Positions 1 to 8,190 of a stretch of 64,000 nucleotides of DNA are shown here, piece by piece. The notes beneath the pieces are model-generated. The model searched no databases. It saw only the letters and a program-made list of their open reading frames with translations, and was not told the origin of the DNA. The position numbers were made by a program, and so were the translations under genes. The stretch comes from Pistricoccus aurantiacus. Its GTDB lineage: Bacteria; Pseudomonadota; Gammaproteobacteria; Pseudomonadales; Halomonadaceae. Location of the stretch: positions 1,178,001 through 1,242,000 of the forward strand of contig NZ_CP042382.1 in the NCBI RefSeq assembly GCF_007954585.1. The letters are read 5' to 3'. The first letter of the stretch is position 1, and every line of letters starts with the position of its first letter.

Positions 1-1
1 A

Positions 2-313
2 GAGGCGGCGGACTTTGCCAACCGGTACAACCGAACCGTGGTTCAGGTGGGGCTATGGCTCAAGGCTCACAACAACAGTGGAGGGCGCGTGCGTGCCGTG
101 CAGTGGCGAGACAAGGCCCAGACCCAGATGGGACGGCGTCTACTCGAAGCCGTCTTGCGGTACGGCGATGTTTCCCAGGGCATGAAGCGTCAGTTGGTCG
201 AGATCGAAACCGAGCGGGTCATCTTCAATGCCAAGATTGCTGCCGCCACGCGTCAAGTGGATCGACTGAACCGCGTGCTCAGGGACCTGGATGAGATCGA
301 GGCAATGCTGTGA
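2..313 (+). CDS. DUF3158-like ICE protein, 3' part only
   Basis: The reading frame is open from the window edge, so the start lies upstream and only the last 103 residues are seen. The visible part has a tryptophan/arginine strand (VQWRDK) followed by a helical, basic C-terminus. This resembles DUF3158 proteins, which sit just before ssb in PFGI-1-like ICEs. No catalytic motif is visible and the function is unknown. The family assignment is from memory of sequence style and gene position. A GTG at 38 could serve as an internal start but gives an unnaturally short protein. Confidence 0.55.
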   Translation, partial: EAADFANRYNRTVVQVGLWLKAHNNSGGRVRAVQWRDKAQTQMGRRLLEAVLRYGDVSQGMKRQLVEIETERVIFNAKIAAATRQVDRLNRVLRDLDEIEAML

Positions 314-361
314 TGTAAATCAGCTGAGAAGAGTATAGCGAATTCAAGACCGGAGGTTGTC

Positions 362-865
362 GTGAAAATTCAGCAGTGGTGGAAGGGCTGTTTAATGAGT
401 ATGGGGTTGGTTGGTCTGACACTGAACCTACTCGCTCAGTCCTTGTGGTTCACACCCACCGTGTTGCTCCTCTACGGGGACATAGCCGCCCTGATGATCC
501 TTACGGGAGGCCTGTGCATTTGGATGGGTGAGAGAATCCGCACAGAACTACGCCATAGAGCATCGTCACCGTTTGGTTGGAAGGTATGGCAACTGGTGGC
601 ATTGATCGGCCACATGGTGATCTGGCCATCCATGTTGGCGGGCTACTGGGTGTTCCTGTCGCAAGTGCGCCTCTTGATGCCAGATACAGGTCTATTGGGT
701 CTTCTGGCTCAGGGTTCCTTCTGGATCATCACAGCTGGAGTGGTGTTGCTAACCATTTATGCATTTTGGTTGTTGGTTCTCGGGTGTCATTTATTGCTTG
801 AGCTGCTCCAGCATCCCGGGGATCACCATCATGCCCACCAGAAACGCAATAATTCCCAAGGCTAG
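362..865 (+). CDS. Hypothetical integral membrane protein
   Basis: A 167-residue protein starting at GTG 362 with a good ribosome site (GGAGG about 8 bases upstream). It has about four hydrophobic segments (near residues 10-30, 35-52, 75-100 and 115-145) and a histidine-rich tail (HHHAHQK). It is not recognised as a family. It lies in the ICE maintenance region between the DUF3158-like gene and a small DNA-binding protein, and may be an accessory membrane protein. No function is assigned. Confidence 0.6.
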   Translation: MKIQQWWKGCLMSMGLVGLTLNLLAQSLWFTPTVLLLYGDIAALMILTGGLCIWMGERIRTELRHRASSPFGWKVWQLVALIGHMVIWPSMLAGYWVFLSQVRLLMPDTGLLGLLAQGSFWIITAGVVLLTIYAFWLLVLGCHLLLELLQHPGDHHHAHQKRNNSQG

Positions 866-920
866 CCATATGATTCCCGAACTTTTCATGCCACTCCCTC
901 TCCGGTCATTCATTTGTGTT

Positions 921-935
921 GAGTAAATAATACTC
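921..935. promoter_or_regulatory. Palindrome, possible operator of the ribbon-helix-helix gene
   Basis: GAGTA-AATAA-TACTC is a perfect 5-base inverted repeat with a 5-base spacer in an AT-rich stretch, 34 bases before the start of the downstream small DNA-binding gene. The position suits autoregulation. The function is inferred only. Confidence 0.4.
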
Positions 936-969
936 ACGAGATTCTCACCTGCTATCTGGAGTGTCAACG

Positions 970-1215
970 ATGGACGGCTACGCTCGCTTCAATGCTCAAG
1001 TTCCTCGATCTCTACTTCAGCGGTTCCATGCGGCTTGCGAATCGCGTGAGGATGCCGCTTCACACGTCGTGCGGGAATTCATGCGTCGTTACGTGGCTGA
1101 GTGGGAGGAGGAAGTCAGGCGAGACCAGACTGACCCTGAACTACTGCAACGAATCGCCCAGCTGGAATCCCTCATGCAGCGTGCCGGTATCGAAATCGAT
1201 AGTTCCAACCAGTAA
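970..1215 (+). CDS. Small ribbon-helix-helix type DNA-binding protein
   Basis: An 81-residue protein. The ATG at 970 is preferred over the GTG at 961 because a GGAG lies about 9 bases upstream. Residues about 5-45 (ARFNAQVPRSLLQRFHAACE and on) fit the beta-strand plus two-helix pattern of ribbon-helix-helix repressors, followed by an acidic helical tail. Such proteins bind DNA as dimers and often repress their own operon; a palindrome lies directly upstream. It probably regulates the ssb-side ICE genes. The family is inferred from pattern. Confidence 0.6.
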   Translation: MDGYARFNAQVPRSLLQRFHAACESREDAASHVVREFMRRYVAEWEEEVRRDQTDPELLQRIAQLESLMQRAGIEIDSSNQ

Positions 1216-1230
1216 CCCTGAACATCGAGT

Positions 1231-1240
1231 TTAACGTTTC
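1231..1240 (+). promoter_or_regulatory. TTAAC box upstream of ssb
   Basis: TTAACGTTTC, 75 bases before the ssb start. Near-identical boxes occur 70-86 bases before four other ICE genes (9,221; 9,888; 17,675; 28,511). It is probably a shared promoter or activator site. Confidence 0.5.
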
Positions 1241-1305
1241 CCGCTGACTCCCCTTCCCTCGAATAGCGACAGTGTCAGGGCATCCATTCGATTCAGGAGA
1301 TTCAC

Positions 1306-1794
1306 ATGAGCACGCATTTCATGGGCGAGGGGAACATCGGTACCGATCCCGAGTGCAAGTTGCTGCCGGCCAACGGCAATCAACCACCCCGAGGGGTCAT
1401 GCGATTGAACGTTCGTTTCGACAACCCGGTGCCCACCGACAAGGGCACCGTCGATCGTGGCGGATTCTGGGCCAACGTCGAGATCTGGCACCGCGATGTC
1501 GAGCTCTGGTCACGGCTCTATCAGAAAGGCATGCGGGTCATGGTGTCGGGGCGAATGGTGCTCGACGAGTGGAAGGATCGCGAAACCGGCGAGGACCGAT
1601 CGCAGTTCAAGGTCCAGGCGGTGCGAATCGGCATGTTGCCTTACCGCGTTTCCCAGGTCGTGCTCGATGCCGGGCAGAGTGGTCAGCCGGCATCTGCCCA
1701 GCCGACACCCGAGTCGGCTCAACGAGGTGCTTACTCCAAGGCCGCCGGACCGGAGGGTGAGTGGGACAACCCGGTAGGCGCGAATCAGGGGTGA
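1306..1794 (+). CDS. ssb: Single-stranded DNA-binding protein, ICE type
   Basis: A 162-residue protein with an OB fold in residues about 1-110: GEGNIGTDPECK, a DRGGFWANVEIWH strand and the GMRVMVSGRM strand. A Gln/Pro/Ser-rich flexible tail follows (about 120-162). It binds single-stranded DNA and would protect the transferred strand and support ICE replication. A ribosome site (AGGAG) precedes ATG 1306. It differs from housekeeping SSB in the first strands and in lacking the usual DDIPF tip. It stands first in a unit with the PH-domain protein and lipoprotein, behind a TTAAC box. Confidence 0.85.
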   Translation: MSTHFMGEGNIGTDPECKLLPANGNQPPRGVMRLNVRFDNPVPTDKGTVDRGGFWANVEIWHRDVELWSRLYQKGMRVMVSGRMVLDEWKDRETGEDRSQFKVQAVRIGMLPYRVSQVVLDAGQSGQPASAQPTPESAQRGAYSKAAGPEGEWDNPVGANQG

Positions 1795-1810
1795 GGCTCA
1801 GGAGGGGATA

Positions 1811-2401
1811 ATGGATCCCAATTTGATAGACCAGGATGCCGGGCGACCGATAGCAGAAGAGACGTCGCTGGCCACGCTCAGGCCATCCGCCAGGGTGGTC
1901 ATTCCATCCGTCGCGTGGTGGCTGTCGATTGCGCTGGGGGTAACCGGGTTGGCTCTGACCGTCGTATTCAATCGCCCGGGGCTGGTTCAACGGGTCGAGG
2001 ATTCCGTCGGCGCTGCCCTGCCCGAATTCGGATGGGTCTGGTTGCTGGGTGGGGTGTGGTTGGCAAGTCTCGCTTTTCCGCTGTATCAGCTGCTGGTACT
2101 CAAGACGACCACCTATCACCTGACCAGTCAGCGCCTTGAATACACCCGAGGGATTCTGAATCGTCGTCGTGATCAGATAGAGCTGGCGAGGATTCGGGAT
2201 CTCACCACGAGCCGTACCTTGATGAATCGACTCCTGGGCATCGGGACGGTGATCCTGGATACCGTGGATCGCTCTCATCCTGTGTTTCGGATCGAGGCGC
2301 AGCGTGATGTCTATGCGCTCAGCGATTGGCTGCATCAGTTGAATGTCGAGGAGCGAACACGTCTCGGCTACCGCGAGTACGAGGGGACTCAGGGCGTGTG
2401 A
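1811..2401 (+). CDS. Membrane protein with bacterial PH (DUF304/YdbS-like) domain
   Basis: A 196-residue protein with two hydrophobic segments (about 35-58 and 72-95), then a YdbS-type PH domain: YHLTSQRLEYTRGILNRRRD, an IRDLTTSRTLMNRLLGIGTV stretch and a C-terminal strand-helix. The family is membrane-anchored and of unknown role. It starts 16 bases after the ssb stop with GGAGG upstream, so it is probably co-transcribed with ssb. Confidence 0.7.
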   Translation: MDPNLIDQDAGRPIAEETSLATLRPSARVVIPSVAWWLSIALGVTGLALTVVFNRPGLVQRVEDSVGAALPEFGWVWLLGGVWLASLAFPLYQLLVLKTTTYHLTSQRLEYTRGILNRRRDQIELARIRDLTTSRTLMNRLLGIGTVILDTVDRSHPVFRIEAQRDVYALSDWLHQLNVEERTRLGYREYEGTQGV

Positions 2402-2447
2402 TCCAACACGCCTCCTTGGGTACGCATTTCTTTCAGAGGGCAAGAGC

Positions 2448-3032
2448 ATGCAACGCACTACTCCGATCATTCTTGGTATTGGCCTGTTAACCATGGCGCT
2501 ATTGGCCGGCTGCGCAGCGCAGGATCATTACTACACGGACGGCGTCTGCGTGACGTGCATCAACAATCCGATCACTGGCGAGCCCTTAAACTATGACCCG
2601 GACGAGACACCGCAGCAGGTGGCGACCAATGCCCAGGGCGAGACGGTCGATACCAAGAGCCTTGGCAGCCAGAGCGGCTCGATCGACATCGACTCGCCCG
2701 TTGATGTCGACACGGCTTACGCGCGGATCAAGCCGGCCATGGGCTTCCGTTCGCCCGATGACTTCGAGAAGGGCAACACCATGTCAAAGTGGAAGATGGG
2801 CGACTCGGCATGGAAGCACCAAGTCACGCCAGGCGCGTATTACAACCTGGGAGACTACGGGAGTCAGGTGGTAGGTGGTACACGACACTCCATCCTGCAG
2901 CGCGTTCAGATCCAGAAGGATGGGGCAGGTTCGCGTATTCACTACAGCTGGGCACCGGCAGGCCCGGTGGTTTACGACGGCGGCGCCATGGAGGCTGCTA
3001 TCAAGCAGCGCCTTGAGGCAGCGCTACGGTGA
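2448..3032 (+). CDS. Hypothetical lipoprotein
   Basis: A 194-residue protein. ATG 2448 is chosen because it gives a clean lipoprotein signal (MQRTTPIILGIGLLTMALLAGC, lipobox LLAGC, lipidated cysteine near residue 22) and has AGAGGG upstream. Longer forms starting inside the previous gene are rejected. A CVTC pair follows at about residue 36. The rest is soluble, with no recognised domain. It is likely exported and anchored in a membrane. Function unknown. Confidence 0.7.
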   Translation: MQRTTPIILGIGLLTMALLAGCAAQDHYYTDGVCVTCINNPITGEPLNYDPDETPQQVATNAQGETVDTKSLGSQSGSIDIDSPVDVDTAYARIKPAMGFRSPDDFEKGNTMSKWKMGDSAWKHQVTPGAYYNLGDYGSQVVGGTRHSILQRVQIQKDGAGSRIHYSWAPAGPVVYDGGAMEAAIKQRLEAALR

Positions 3033-3038
3033 CGCGGC

Positions 3039-3278
3039 ATGATCTGCTTTATCACTGATTTTTTACGGGAAGGGGAGCCTGACATTTTAAGCTCGGTCAA
3101 ACATGAAACTTTGGTCATTCGCAGCCTGGAAGGCCGGTTGATTGAGCTGATAGCACCCCCGCCCGCTGGCTGGTCGCATGCCGCCCTGGAGAAGCAGGCG
3201 GCTCGCCTAGCTCCCAGAACACGGATGGGGGCGGATGCCTACCTGGGGGCTTCGTGGGTCGGCGGGACAGAAGTGTAG
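3039..3278 (+). CDS. Doubtful small ORF before topB
   Basis: A 79-residue frame starting 6 bases after the lipoprotein stop, with no convincing ribosome site and no recognised domain. The 360-base stretch between the lipoprotein gene and topB may simply be leader DNA. It is listed because nothing else explains the interval. Confidence 0.2.
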   Translation: MICFITDFLREGEPDILSSVKHETLVIRSLEGRLIELIAPPPAGWSHAALEKQAARLAPRTRMGADAYLGASWVGGTEV

Positions 3279-3395
3279 GCACGGCAGTGCCAGCGGTGAG
3301 GTTCGCGAAATCATTGATTTCGGCATTACGGTTTCCCCTATGTCCAGGCCAGGAGCCGCGACATGCTGCTCTCACTCGTTGATGGGGGGGTAAAC

Positions 3396-5444
3396 ATGCG
3401 TTTATTTCTTTGCGAAAAGCCTTCTCAGGCTCGCGACATTGGCAAGGCGCTGGGGGCGACGCGCCGAGCCGAAGGGTTCCTGCAGGGTGATGGGGTTGCT
3501 GTGACCTGGGCGTTTGGTCATCTCCTCGAGCAGGCCGAGCCTGACGCCTATGATCCAGCGCTCAAGCGCTGGTCGCTGGAGTCGCTCCCGATTCGCCCGG
3601 CGCAGTGGAAAAATGTCGTGCGCAAGGATGCCGCCAAGCAGTTCAAGGTGATCCAGGGCTTGCTGAAACAGTGCGGCGAAGTGGTGGTGTCGACCGATGC
3701 CGACCGCGAGGGCGAGATGATTGGTCGCGAGATCCTCGATGCCTGTAGCTATCAGGGACGCGTGTCTCGGCTGTGGCTCTCGGCGCTGGATGAGGCGTCG
3801 ATTCGCAAGGCGCTTGATAATATTCGTCCCGGTGAGTCGACCTACCCGTTGTATCAGGCCGGACTCGGCCGCAGTCGGGCGGACTGGCTGGTCGGCATGA
3901 ACCTGACGCGGGCGTTCTCGCTGCTGGCTCGGCAGCAGGGCCATGAGGGCGTGCTGTCGGTGGGGCGCGTCCAGACGCCAACGTTGGCCCTGGTAGTGCG
4001 GCGTGATCAGGAGATCGCCAGCTTTGTGCCCAAGCCGTTTTGGGACGTACTGGTCAACCTCCAGGCGCAGGGGGGACAATTTCAGGCCAAGTGGCTGCCG
4101 GCCAACGATGCCTGGCTCGATGAAGAGGGGCGCTGCATCAACCGCGACGCAGCCCAGGCGGTCGCGGCGCAGGGGCAAGGCGGACAAGCCAGTGTCGTGT
4201 CGGTGGACACCAAGCGCAAGCGGGAGGCGCCGCCGCTGGTGATGGATCTCGGCACGCTGCAGCAGGAGTGCTCGCGCCGGTTCGGTTTCGGGGCGCAGCA
4301 GGTGCTCGACATCGCGCAGTCGCTGTATGAAACGCACAAGGCAACAACCTACCCTCGCACTGACTGCCGCTACCTGCCGACGTCGATGCTTTCCGAGGTT
4401 GAGGTGGTGGTGAAGGCGCTCCTGCAGTCGGATGGCGCGCTCTCACCGGTGATCGAGCAGCTGGATAAGTCGCTCCAGAGCCGCGTGTGGAGCGACAGCA
4501 AGATCACGGCCCACCACGGGATCATTCCCACCACATCACCCTGTCAGCTCGATCGGATGAATGACGATGAGCGTCAGGTCTACGACCTCATCCGCCGGCA
4601 CTATCTGGCGCAGTTTCTGCCAGCGCATGAGTATGATCAGACGGACGTGCGGCTCGATCTCGCCGGCGAAACGTTCGCGGCGTCGGGTCGCCAGGTGCGG
4701 GTTGAGGGGTGGAAAACCCTGTTTCCTCGAGGGAAGGGCAAAGGGCGGGACGACAGTGACGCCGACGAGGACGACGCCACGGGATCGCAGGCGCTTCCGC
4801 CTCTGCGTCAGGGGGAAACCTGCGCCGTGGTCGATCTCAGGGTGAAGGATCGCCAGACACAGCCCCCGAAGCCATTCACCGAAGGCACGTTGATCTCGGC
4901 GATGAAGAACGCGGCCCGTTTCGTGACCGATGAGCGGTTGAAGGCGCGGCTGCGCGAGAGTGCCGGCATCGGCACCGAGGCGACGCGTGCCGGTATCATC
5001 GAAACGCTGCTGCGCCGCGATTTCATTTGCAAGAAGGGGCGCACGATCGTGTCGACCCCGCTGGGACAGGGATTGATCGCGGCGCTTCCGCCCCAGGTCA
5101 GCAATCCGGGCATGACGGCGCTGTGGGAGCAGGCGCTGGATCAGGTCGCCGAGGGCACGATGACGCTGGACGATTTCATGCAGCGACAGCATGTGCTGCT
5201 GGACAAGCTGATTGGCCTGGCGCTTCAGCAACCCCGGATGAATCTTCCCGAAACACCCAGCGAAGCCTGTCCGCTGTGTCAGGCGAAGATGCGCAAGCGC
5301 AAAGGTGCGAATGGTCCTTTCTGGGGCTGCAGTCGCTATCCTGACTGCGAGGGAACCAAGCCGATTGGCAAGAAAAAGACACCGGCGCGCAAGGGTGGCA
5401 GTACAGGTGCGAAACGCAAGCGTGTGCAGGAGGGGCGCTCATGA
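3396..5444 (+). CDS. topB: DNA topoisomerase III
   Basis: A 682-residue type IA topoisomerase (E. coli TopB has 653). It has a Toprim domain at the start (FLCEKPSQARDIGKALG; DADREGEMIGREI near 105) and the core motif SVGRVQTPTLALV near 195. The catalytic tyrosine is at about residue 319 in TTYPRTDCRYLP. A C-terminal four-cysteine zinc ribbon (CPLCQ...CSRYPDCE) follows. It relaxes and decatenates single-strand-containing DNA, and ICEs of this class carry it for replication or transfer. ATG 3396 fits the conserved MRLFLCEKP start. Its stop overlaps the next start by 4 bases. Confidence 0.95.
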   Translation: MRLFLCEKPSQARDIGKALGATRRAEGFLQGDGVAVTWAFGHLLEQAEPDAYDPALKRWSLESLPIRPAQWKNVVRKDAAKQFKVIQGLLKQCGEVVVSTDADREGEMIGREILDACSYQGRVSRLWLSALDEASIRKALDNIRPGESTYPLYQAGLGRSRADWLVGMNLTRAFSLLARQQGHEGVLSVGRVQTPTLALVVRRDQEIASFVPKPFWDVLVNLQAQGGQFQAKWLPANDAWLDEEGRCINRDAAQAVAAQGQGGQASVVSVDTKRKREAPPLVMDLGTLQQECSRRFGFGAQQVLDIAQSLYETHKATTYPRTDCRYLPTSMLSEVEVVVKALLQSDGALSPVIEQLDKSLQSRVWSDSKITAHHGIIPTTSPCQLDRMNDDERQVYDLIRRHYLAQFLPAHEYDQTDVRLDLAGETFAASGRQVRVEGWKTLFPRGKGKGRDDSDADEDDATGSQALPPLRQGETCAVVDLRVKDRQTQPPKPFTEGTLISAMKNAARFVTDERLKARLRESAGIGTEATRAGIIETLLRRDFICKKGRTIVSTPLGQGLIAALPPQVSNPGMTALWEQALDQVAEGTMTLDDFMQRQHVLLDKLIGLALQQPRMNLPETPSEACPLCQAKMRKRKGANGPFWGCSRYPDCEGTKPIGKKKTPARKGGSTGAKRKRVQEGRS

Positions 5445-6256
5445 TCGAGGCAAGCGAGTCCTTTCCGGCAGTCTATGTTCAAGGCACCGGCAGTGAGCCG
5501 AACGCCTTCGACAAGGATATGACCGAACCAGAGATCGCCTGGGTCGTTGATGAATGGCTCCAGTCACAATGTTGGGAGACCTATCCCGAAGTTGTTCTCG
5601 ATACCTTCCCTGGGCGTCCCGATTTGATCGCTGAGCGGCGCGGCATCTGTCAGGTCATCGAATGCAAGCGGTCATTCAGTCTTGGCGTCGTGGAGCAGGC
5701 GGCACGTTGGCGTACATATTCACGGCCAGAACAATCGGGCATGCCTCACCTTATCTGGGTGGCCTGTCGACGCGCCAACTATCGACCCAATGAATTGCTT
5801 TGGTGGCTGGTACGTGAGTTCGGGATCGGCATCATGGAAATCGACAAACAACCCGCCGTAGAGCTTCGCGATGGGAATGAAGTGGAAAAGAATCCCCAGC
5901 GCTACACGATCTATCGCCGAAGGTCACCGCGAATCCAGCCCGGATCGCGTCGCACTGCCAAAACGTTGATGCGTCAGCTCAACCCGGACATGCGCATTGC
6001 TCAACCTGGATCAAAGGGCGGAGATACCCAGTACATGACGCCGTTCAAGCGCACTATGGCCATGGTTGATGCTTTTCTCCGCGCGGCGCCGGACACCGAA
6101 CGACACATTGAGCACATCATTGAGCATCTCAATGAGAATGGTGGTCATCACTACGGTTCAGATCGCAGTGCCATGTCTGCGATTCCTCCGCAACTTGATC
6201 GCCTGGGTTATCCGCGAACGCGGGAATGGGGCTGCTGGTTCAGGAGTAAAGCGTAA
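5441..6256 (+). CDS. Putative PD-(D/E)XK nuclease-fold protein coupled to topB
   Basis: A 271-residue protein whose ATG overlaps the topB stop (ATGA), so translation is coupled. The N-terminal third contains a restriction-endonuclease-like core: GRPDLIA (Asp61) followed by QVIECKRSF (Glu74, Lys76), the D...ExK pattern of this fold. The basic middle and the C-terminal winged-helix-like part (HIEHIIEHLNENGGHHYG) could bind DNA. The substrate is unknown. Coupling to topoisomerase suggests action on ICE DNA. The fold is inferred from motif only. Confidence 0.6.
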   Translation: MIEASESFPAVYVQGTGSEPNAFDKDMTEPEIAWVVDEWLQSQCWETYPEVVLDTFPGRPDLIAERRGICQVIECKRSFSLGVVEQAARWRTYSRPEQSGMPHLIWVACRRANYRPNELLWWLVREFGIGIMEIDKQPAVELRDGNEVEKNPQRYTIYRRRSPRIQPGSRRTAKTLMRQLNPDMRIAQPGSKGGDTQYMTPFKRTMAMVDAFLRAAPDTERHIEHIIEHLNENGGHHYGSDRSAMSAIPPQLDRLGYPRTREWGCWFRSKA

Positions 6257-6697
6257 ATGAGCGATATGCCGATCGAGCCACAGGACTTCTGCGGCGGTGT
6301 GAAGGTCGTTGACTTCGGCGATTTGCGGGTCGCACGTGGGTTGACGCGGCGCCCTGTCGCGTCGTGCCGCCACCTGCATCTCGTCTACGATAACAATGAG
6401 CGCCGCGTTTGGTGTGAAGACTGCGAGAGCGAAGTCGAACCGTTCGACGCTTTCAAAGCGGTATGTGAAAACATCGACAGCGCCACCAACCGACTCAAGC
6501 GTCGCGAGCAGGAGGTCAAGGAGGCGGAGCAGTTCGCTACGCGCAGTCGGGCGGTAAAAGCGCTCGACAAGGCATGGCGCAGCCATCATCAAGCGCCCAT
6601 GTGTCCGCATTGCCGGGAGGCTCTGTTACCCGAAGACTTTTCCAGCGGTGCAATGACAACAGGTCGCGAGCTTGCCAGGGCTGCGCGGAGACGATGA
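6257..6697 (+). CDS. Zinc-ribbon protein of unknown function
   Basis: A 146-residue protein starting directly after the preceding stop. It has two cysteine clusters: Cys37...CEDC (53-56), spaced like a zinc knuckle, and CPHC (116-119). A charged helix lies between them (about 70-105). It may bind nucleic acid or act as a partner of the nuclease encoded upstream. No family is recognised. Part of the topB operon. Confidence 0.6.
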   Translation: MSDMPIEPQDFCGGVKVVDFGDLRVARGLTRRPVASCRHLHLVYDNNERRVWCEDCESEVEPFDAFKAVCENIDSATNRLKRREQEVKEAEQFATRSRAVKALDKAWRSHHQAPMCPHCREALLPEDFSSGAMTTGRELARAARRR

Positions 6698-6810
6698 TGA
6701 AGCGCAGGCACGATGCCTACCTTGCCATCGCGGCGGTACTGCCCGATAATAACGACCATACCCCGTTGCCAACTGGCGGTTATCAGTTGGTCCCTTTGGA
6801 CTCTCCATGA
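6694..6810 (+). CDS. Possible small coupled ORF
   Basis: A 38-codon frame starting at ATGATG, which overlaps the stop of the zinc-ribbon gene. The product (MMKRRHDAYLAI and on) has no recognised domain. The overlap is the only support. Confidence 0.25.
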   Translation: MMKRRHDAYLAIAAVLPDNNDHTPLPTGGYQLVPLDSP

Positions 6811-7334
6811 GTCCGATCCCAACGCGCGAACACCTGGCGAAAACGCGCACCCCCTGCAAAGTCTCTTTGCACTGCATTGGCATGCTGGGTTCCAGGTTCC
6901 TTGTGTTTCAGGTCGACCGGTCGTCGACCACCTTCCTTCTTTCAATGCGTTCGACCGGCCAGTCAGGCATCCCGCAAGGGTGCCTCGCTGGCCGGTTGAA
7001 CTGTGCTTCATTTCTGCGGTGCCCGCCGCCTGACCCCTGGGCTCCCTTTGTGCGGGGATCCGCGCACAACCCTACTGGTCCAGCGCCATGACACGGGACC
7101 GGATGCAACAGCAGAGTCGAACGCATGGTTACGAGGGCATGTTGGTCGATGGCTGGCATAATGGCTCACTGTTACTTTGCTGCCCGTACCGGTATCCGGT
7201 AGCTGACTTGACGCGCGGTTTTGGTCCTCAATCCCAAGGCGAGGCGGTAAGGCAACTTGCGGCCCCGTCTTGAGATTGATGATCGACGTTAGAGCTATTG
7301 GGGTTGACGCCGCGATCAAGTGGCGCAATCCTCT
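6811..7334. other. Non-coding interval with two strong hairpins
   Basis: No convincing gene is visible on either strand. The interval holds a 53-base hairpin (6949-7001: 14-base arms GTTCGACCGGCCAG / CTGGCCGGTTGAAC with one mismatch, inner stem, GCAA loop). A second hairpin lies at 7048-7069 (TTGTGCG / CGCACAA). Both sit upstream of the long structured leader of the DUF3577 gene. They could be a terminator region, single-strand structures used in transfer, or part of an extended leader. Confidence 0.5.
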
Positions 7335-7552
7335 CAGTGTGAGACGTTGGCTGTTGACGGTAACAACAGCGCCTTTTGCCTTGCGAGGCAGTTCCCGAAG
7401 CCGTAACGCATCCCGAGAGACGGCGCTCAAGCGAGCTGGATGCCCCTTCCGAATTACGGCCTTGTGCCGCCCTACCCATCCGGGGGAAACACTTCCCCTG
7501 TGGGGATGGTGTATCTCCCGGTTTTTGATTGACTCAATCCAGGAGACACATC
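7335..7552 (+). promoter_or_regulatory. Long structured leader of the DUF3577 gene (copy 1)
   Basis: This matches 45,310-45,526 over about 200 bases. It shares five helices: a 7-base stem with loop ACGGTAA (7350-7370), GCCGT...ACGGC (7400-7424), CGGC/GCCG (7457-7469), CCATCC...GGATGG enclosing GGGGAA/TTCCCC (about 7477-7509), and a stem pairing GTGTATCTCC with the ribosome site AGGAGACAC just before ATG 7553. Stem positions covary between the copies. It is likely a cis-regulatory RNA or a structure that works as single-stranded DNA. Confidence 0.65.
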
Positions 7553-8098
7553 ATGTCTAACGCTACTGACACTCAATTCTTTGACTTGCACATCTCAGGC
7601 CTGGGCTATGTCAACCGGATCCGCCAGGTCACGCCCAAGCGTGGCGATGCCTTCTGGGCATGCGATATATCCGCGTTGAATGGTCCTGCTAATGATGTGG
7701 AATATCGCCGCTTCGACTGTCGCGTCAGCGGCCGGGAAGCGGAGAAGCTGGTCAAGAAATTTGCCGCCACCGTGGCCGATCGCAAGGAGAAAGGCGCTAA
7801 CGAGCCCAGGATCCTCATCGGCTTCAAGCTCGGCGACCTGTACCCCGATCTGTTCACGCGGACGAGGGGGGAACGAGCCGGCGAGACTGCCGTCAGCCTC
7901 AAGGCGCGGCTGCTCTTCATTAACTGGGTCAAGGTGGATGGCGAAAAAGTCTACGAAGCGCCCCGGCGCGAAGAAACTTTTTCTGCCACCGCGGCCCAGG
8001 AGGATGAAGCACCGTCCCAAGAGGTGGATCAGGAGACGCCTGCTCCTGGCTCCGCTTTCAGCGGTGGCTCGGTTGGCGCTGCTGAAGCCGTGGTCTGA
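7553..8098 (+). CDS. DUF3577 / STY4534-family ICE replication-associated protein
   Basis: A 181-residue protein. The N-terminal about 135 residues fit DUF3577 (FFDLHISGLGYVNRIRQV, CDISALNGP, YRRFDCRVSG, and SLKARLLFINWVKVDGE), with an acidic Ala/Glu/Pro-rich tail. Members are found beside ssb and topB in genomic-island ICEs and are annotated as ICE replication proteins; the biochemical role is not established. ATG 7553 is chosen for the AGGAG and for the leader architecture, which ends at this codon. Confidence 0.85.
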   Translation: MSNATDTQFFDLHISGLGYVNRIRQVTPKRGDAFWACDISALNGPANDVEYRRFDCRVSGREAEKLVKKFAATVADRKEKGANEPRILIGFKLGDLYPDLFTRTRGERAGETAVSLKARLLFINWVKVDGEKVYEAPRREETFSATAAQEDEAPSQEVDQETPAPGSAFSGGSVGAAEAVV

Positions 8099-8112
8099 CT
8101 CCACGCCAATCA

Positions 8113-8146
8113 CCACACCCCAAGAGGCTAGCTTCTTGGGGTGTGG
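8113..8146 (+). terminator. Strong hairpin after the DUF3577 gene
   Basis: CCACACCCCAAGA pairs exactly with TCTTGGGGTGTGG across an 8-base loop. There is no T tract, so it is either a terminator-like structure or the upper stem of the leader of the next gene (ATG 8191). Confidence 0.5.
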
Positions 8147-8190
8147 TTCCATCTATCCCACCCTCAGAGCCGCTGAGAAAGGAGAGGGAC

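Noticed and set aside
6589..7430. Two minus-strand frames of 140 codons across the interval after the topB operon
   Set aside because: They cross strong hairpins and a conserved leader, show no ribosome sites and no recognisable domains.
7335..7552. Known metabolite riboswitch in the long leader
   Set aside because: No match to riboswitch cores I know, and the same leader precedes unrelated transfer genes rather than metabolic genes.
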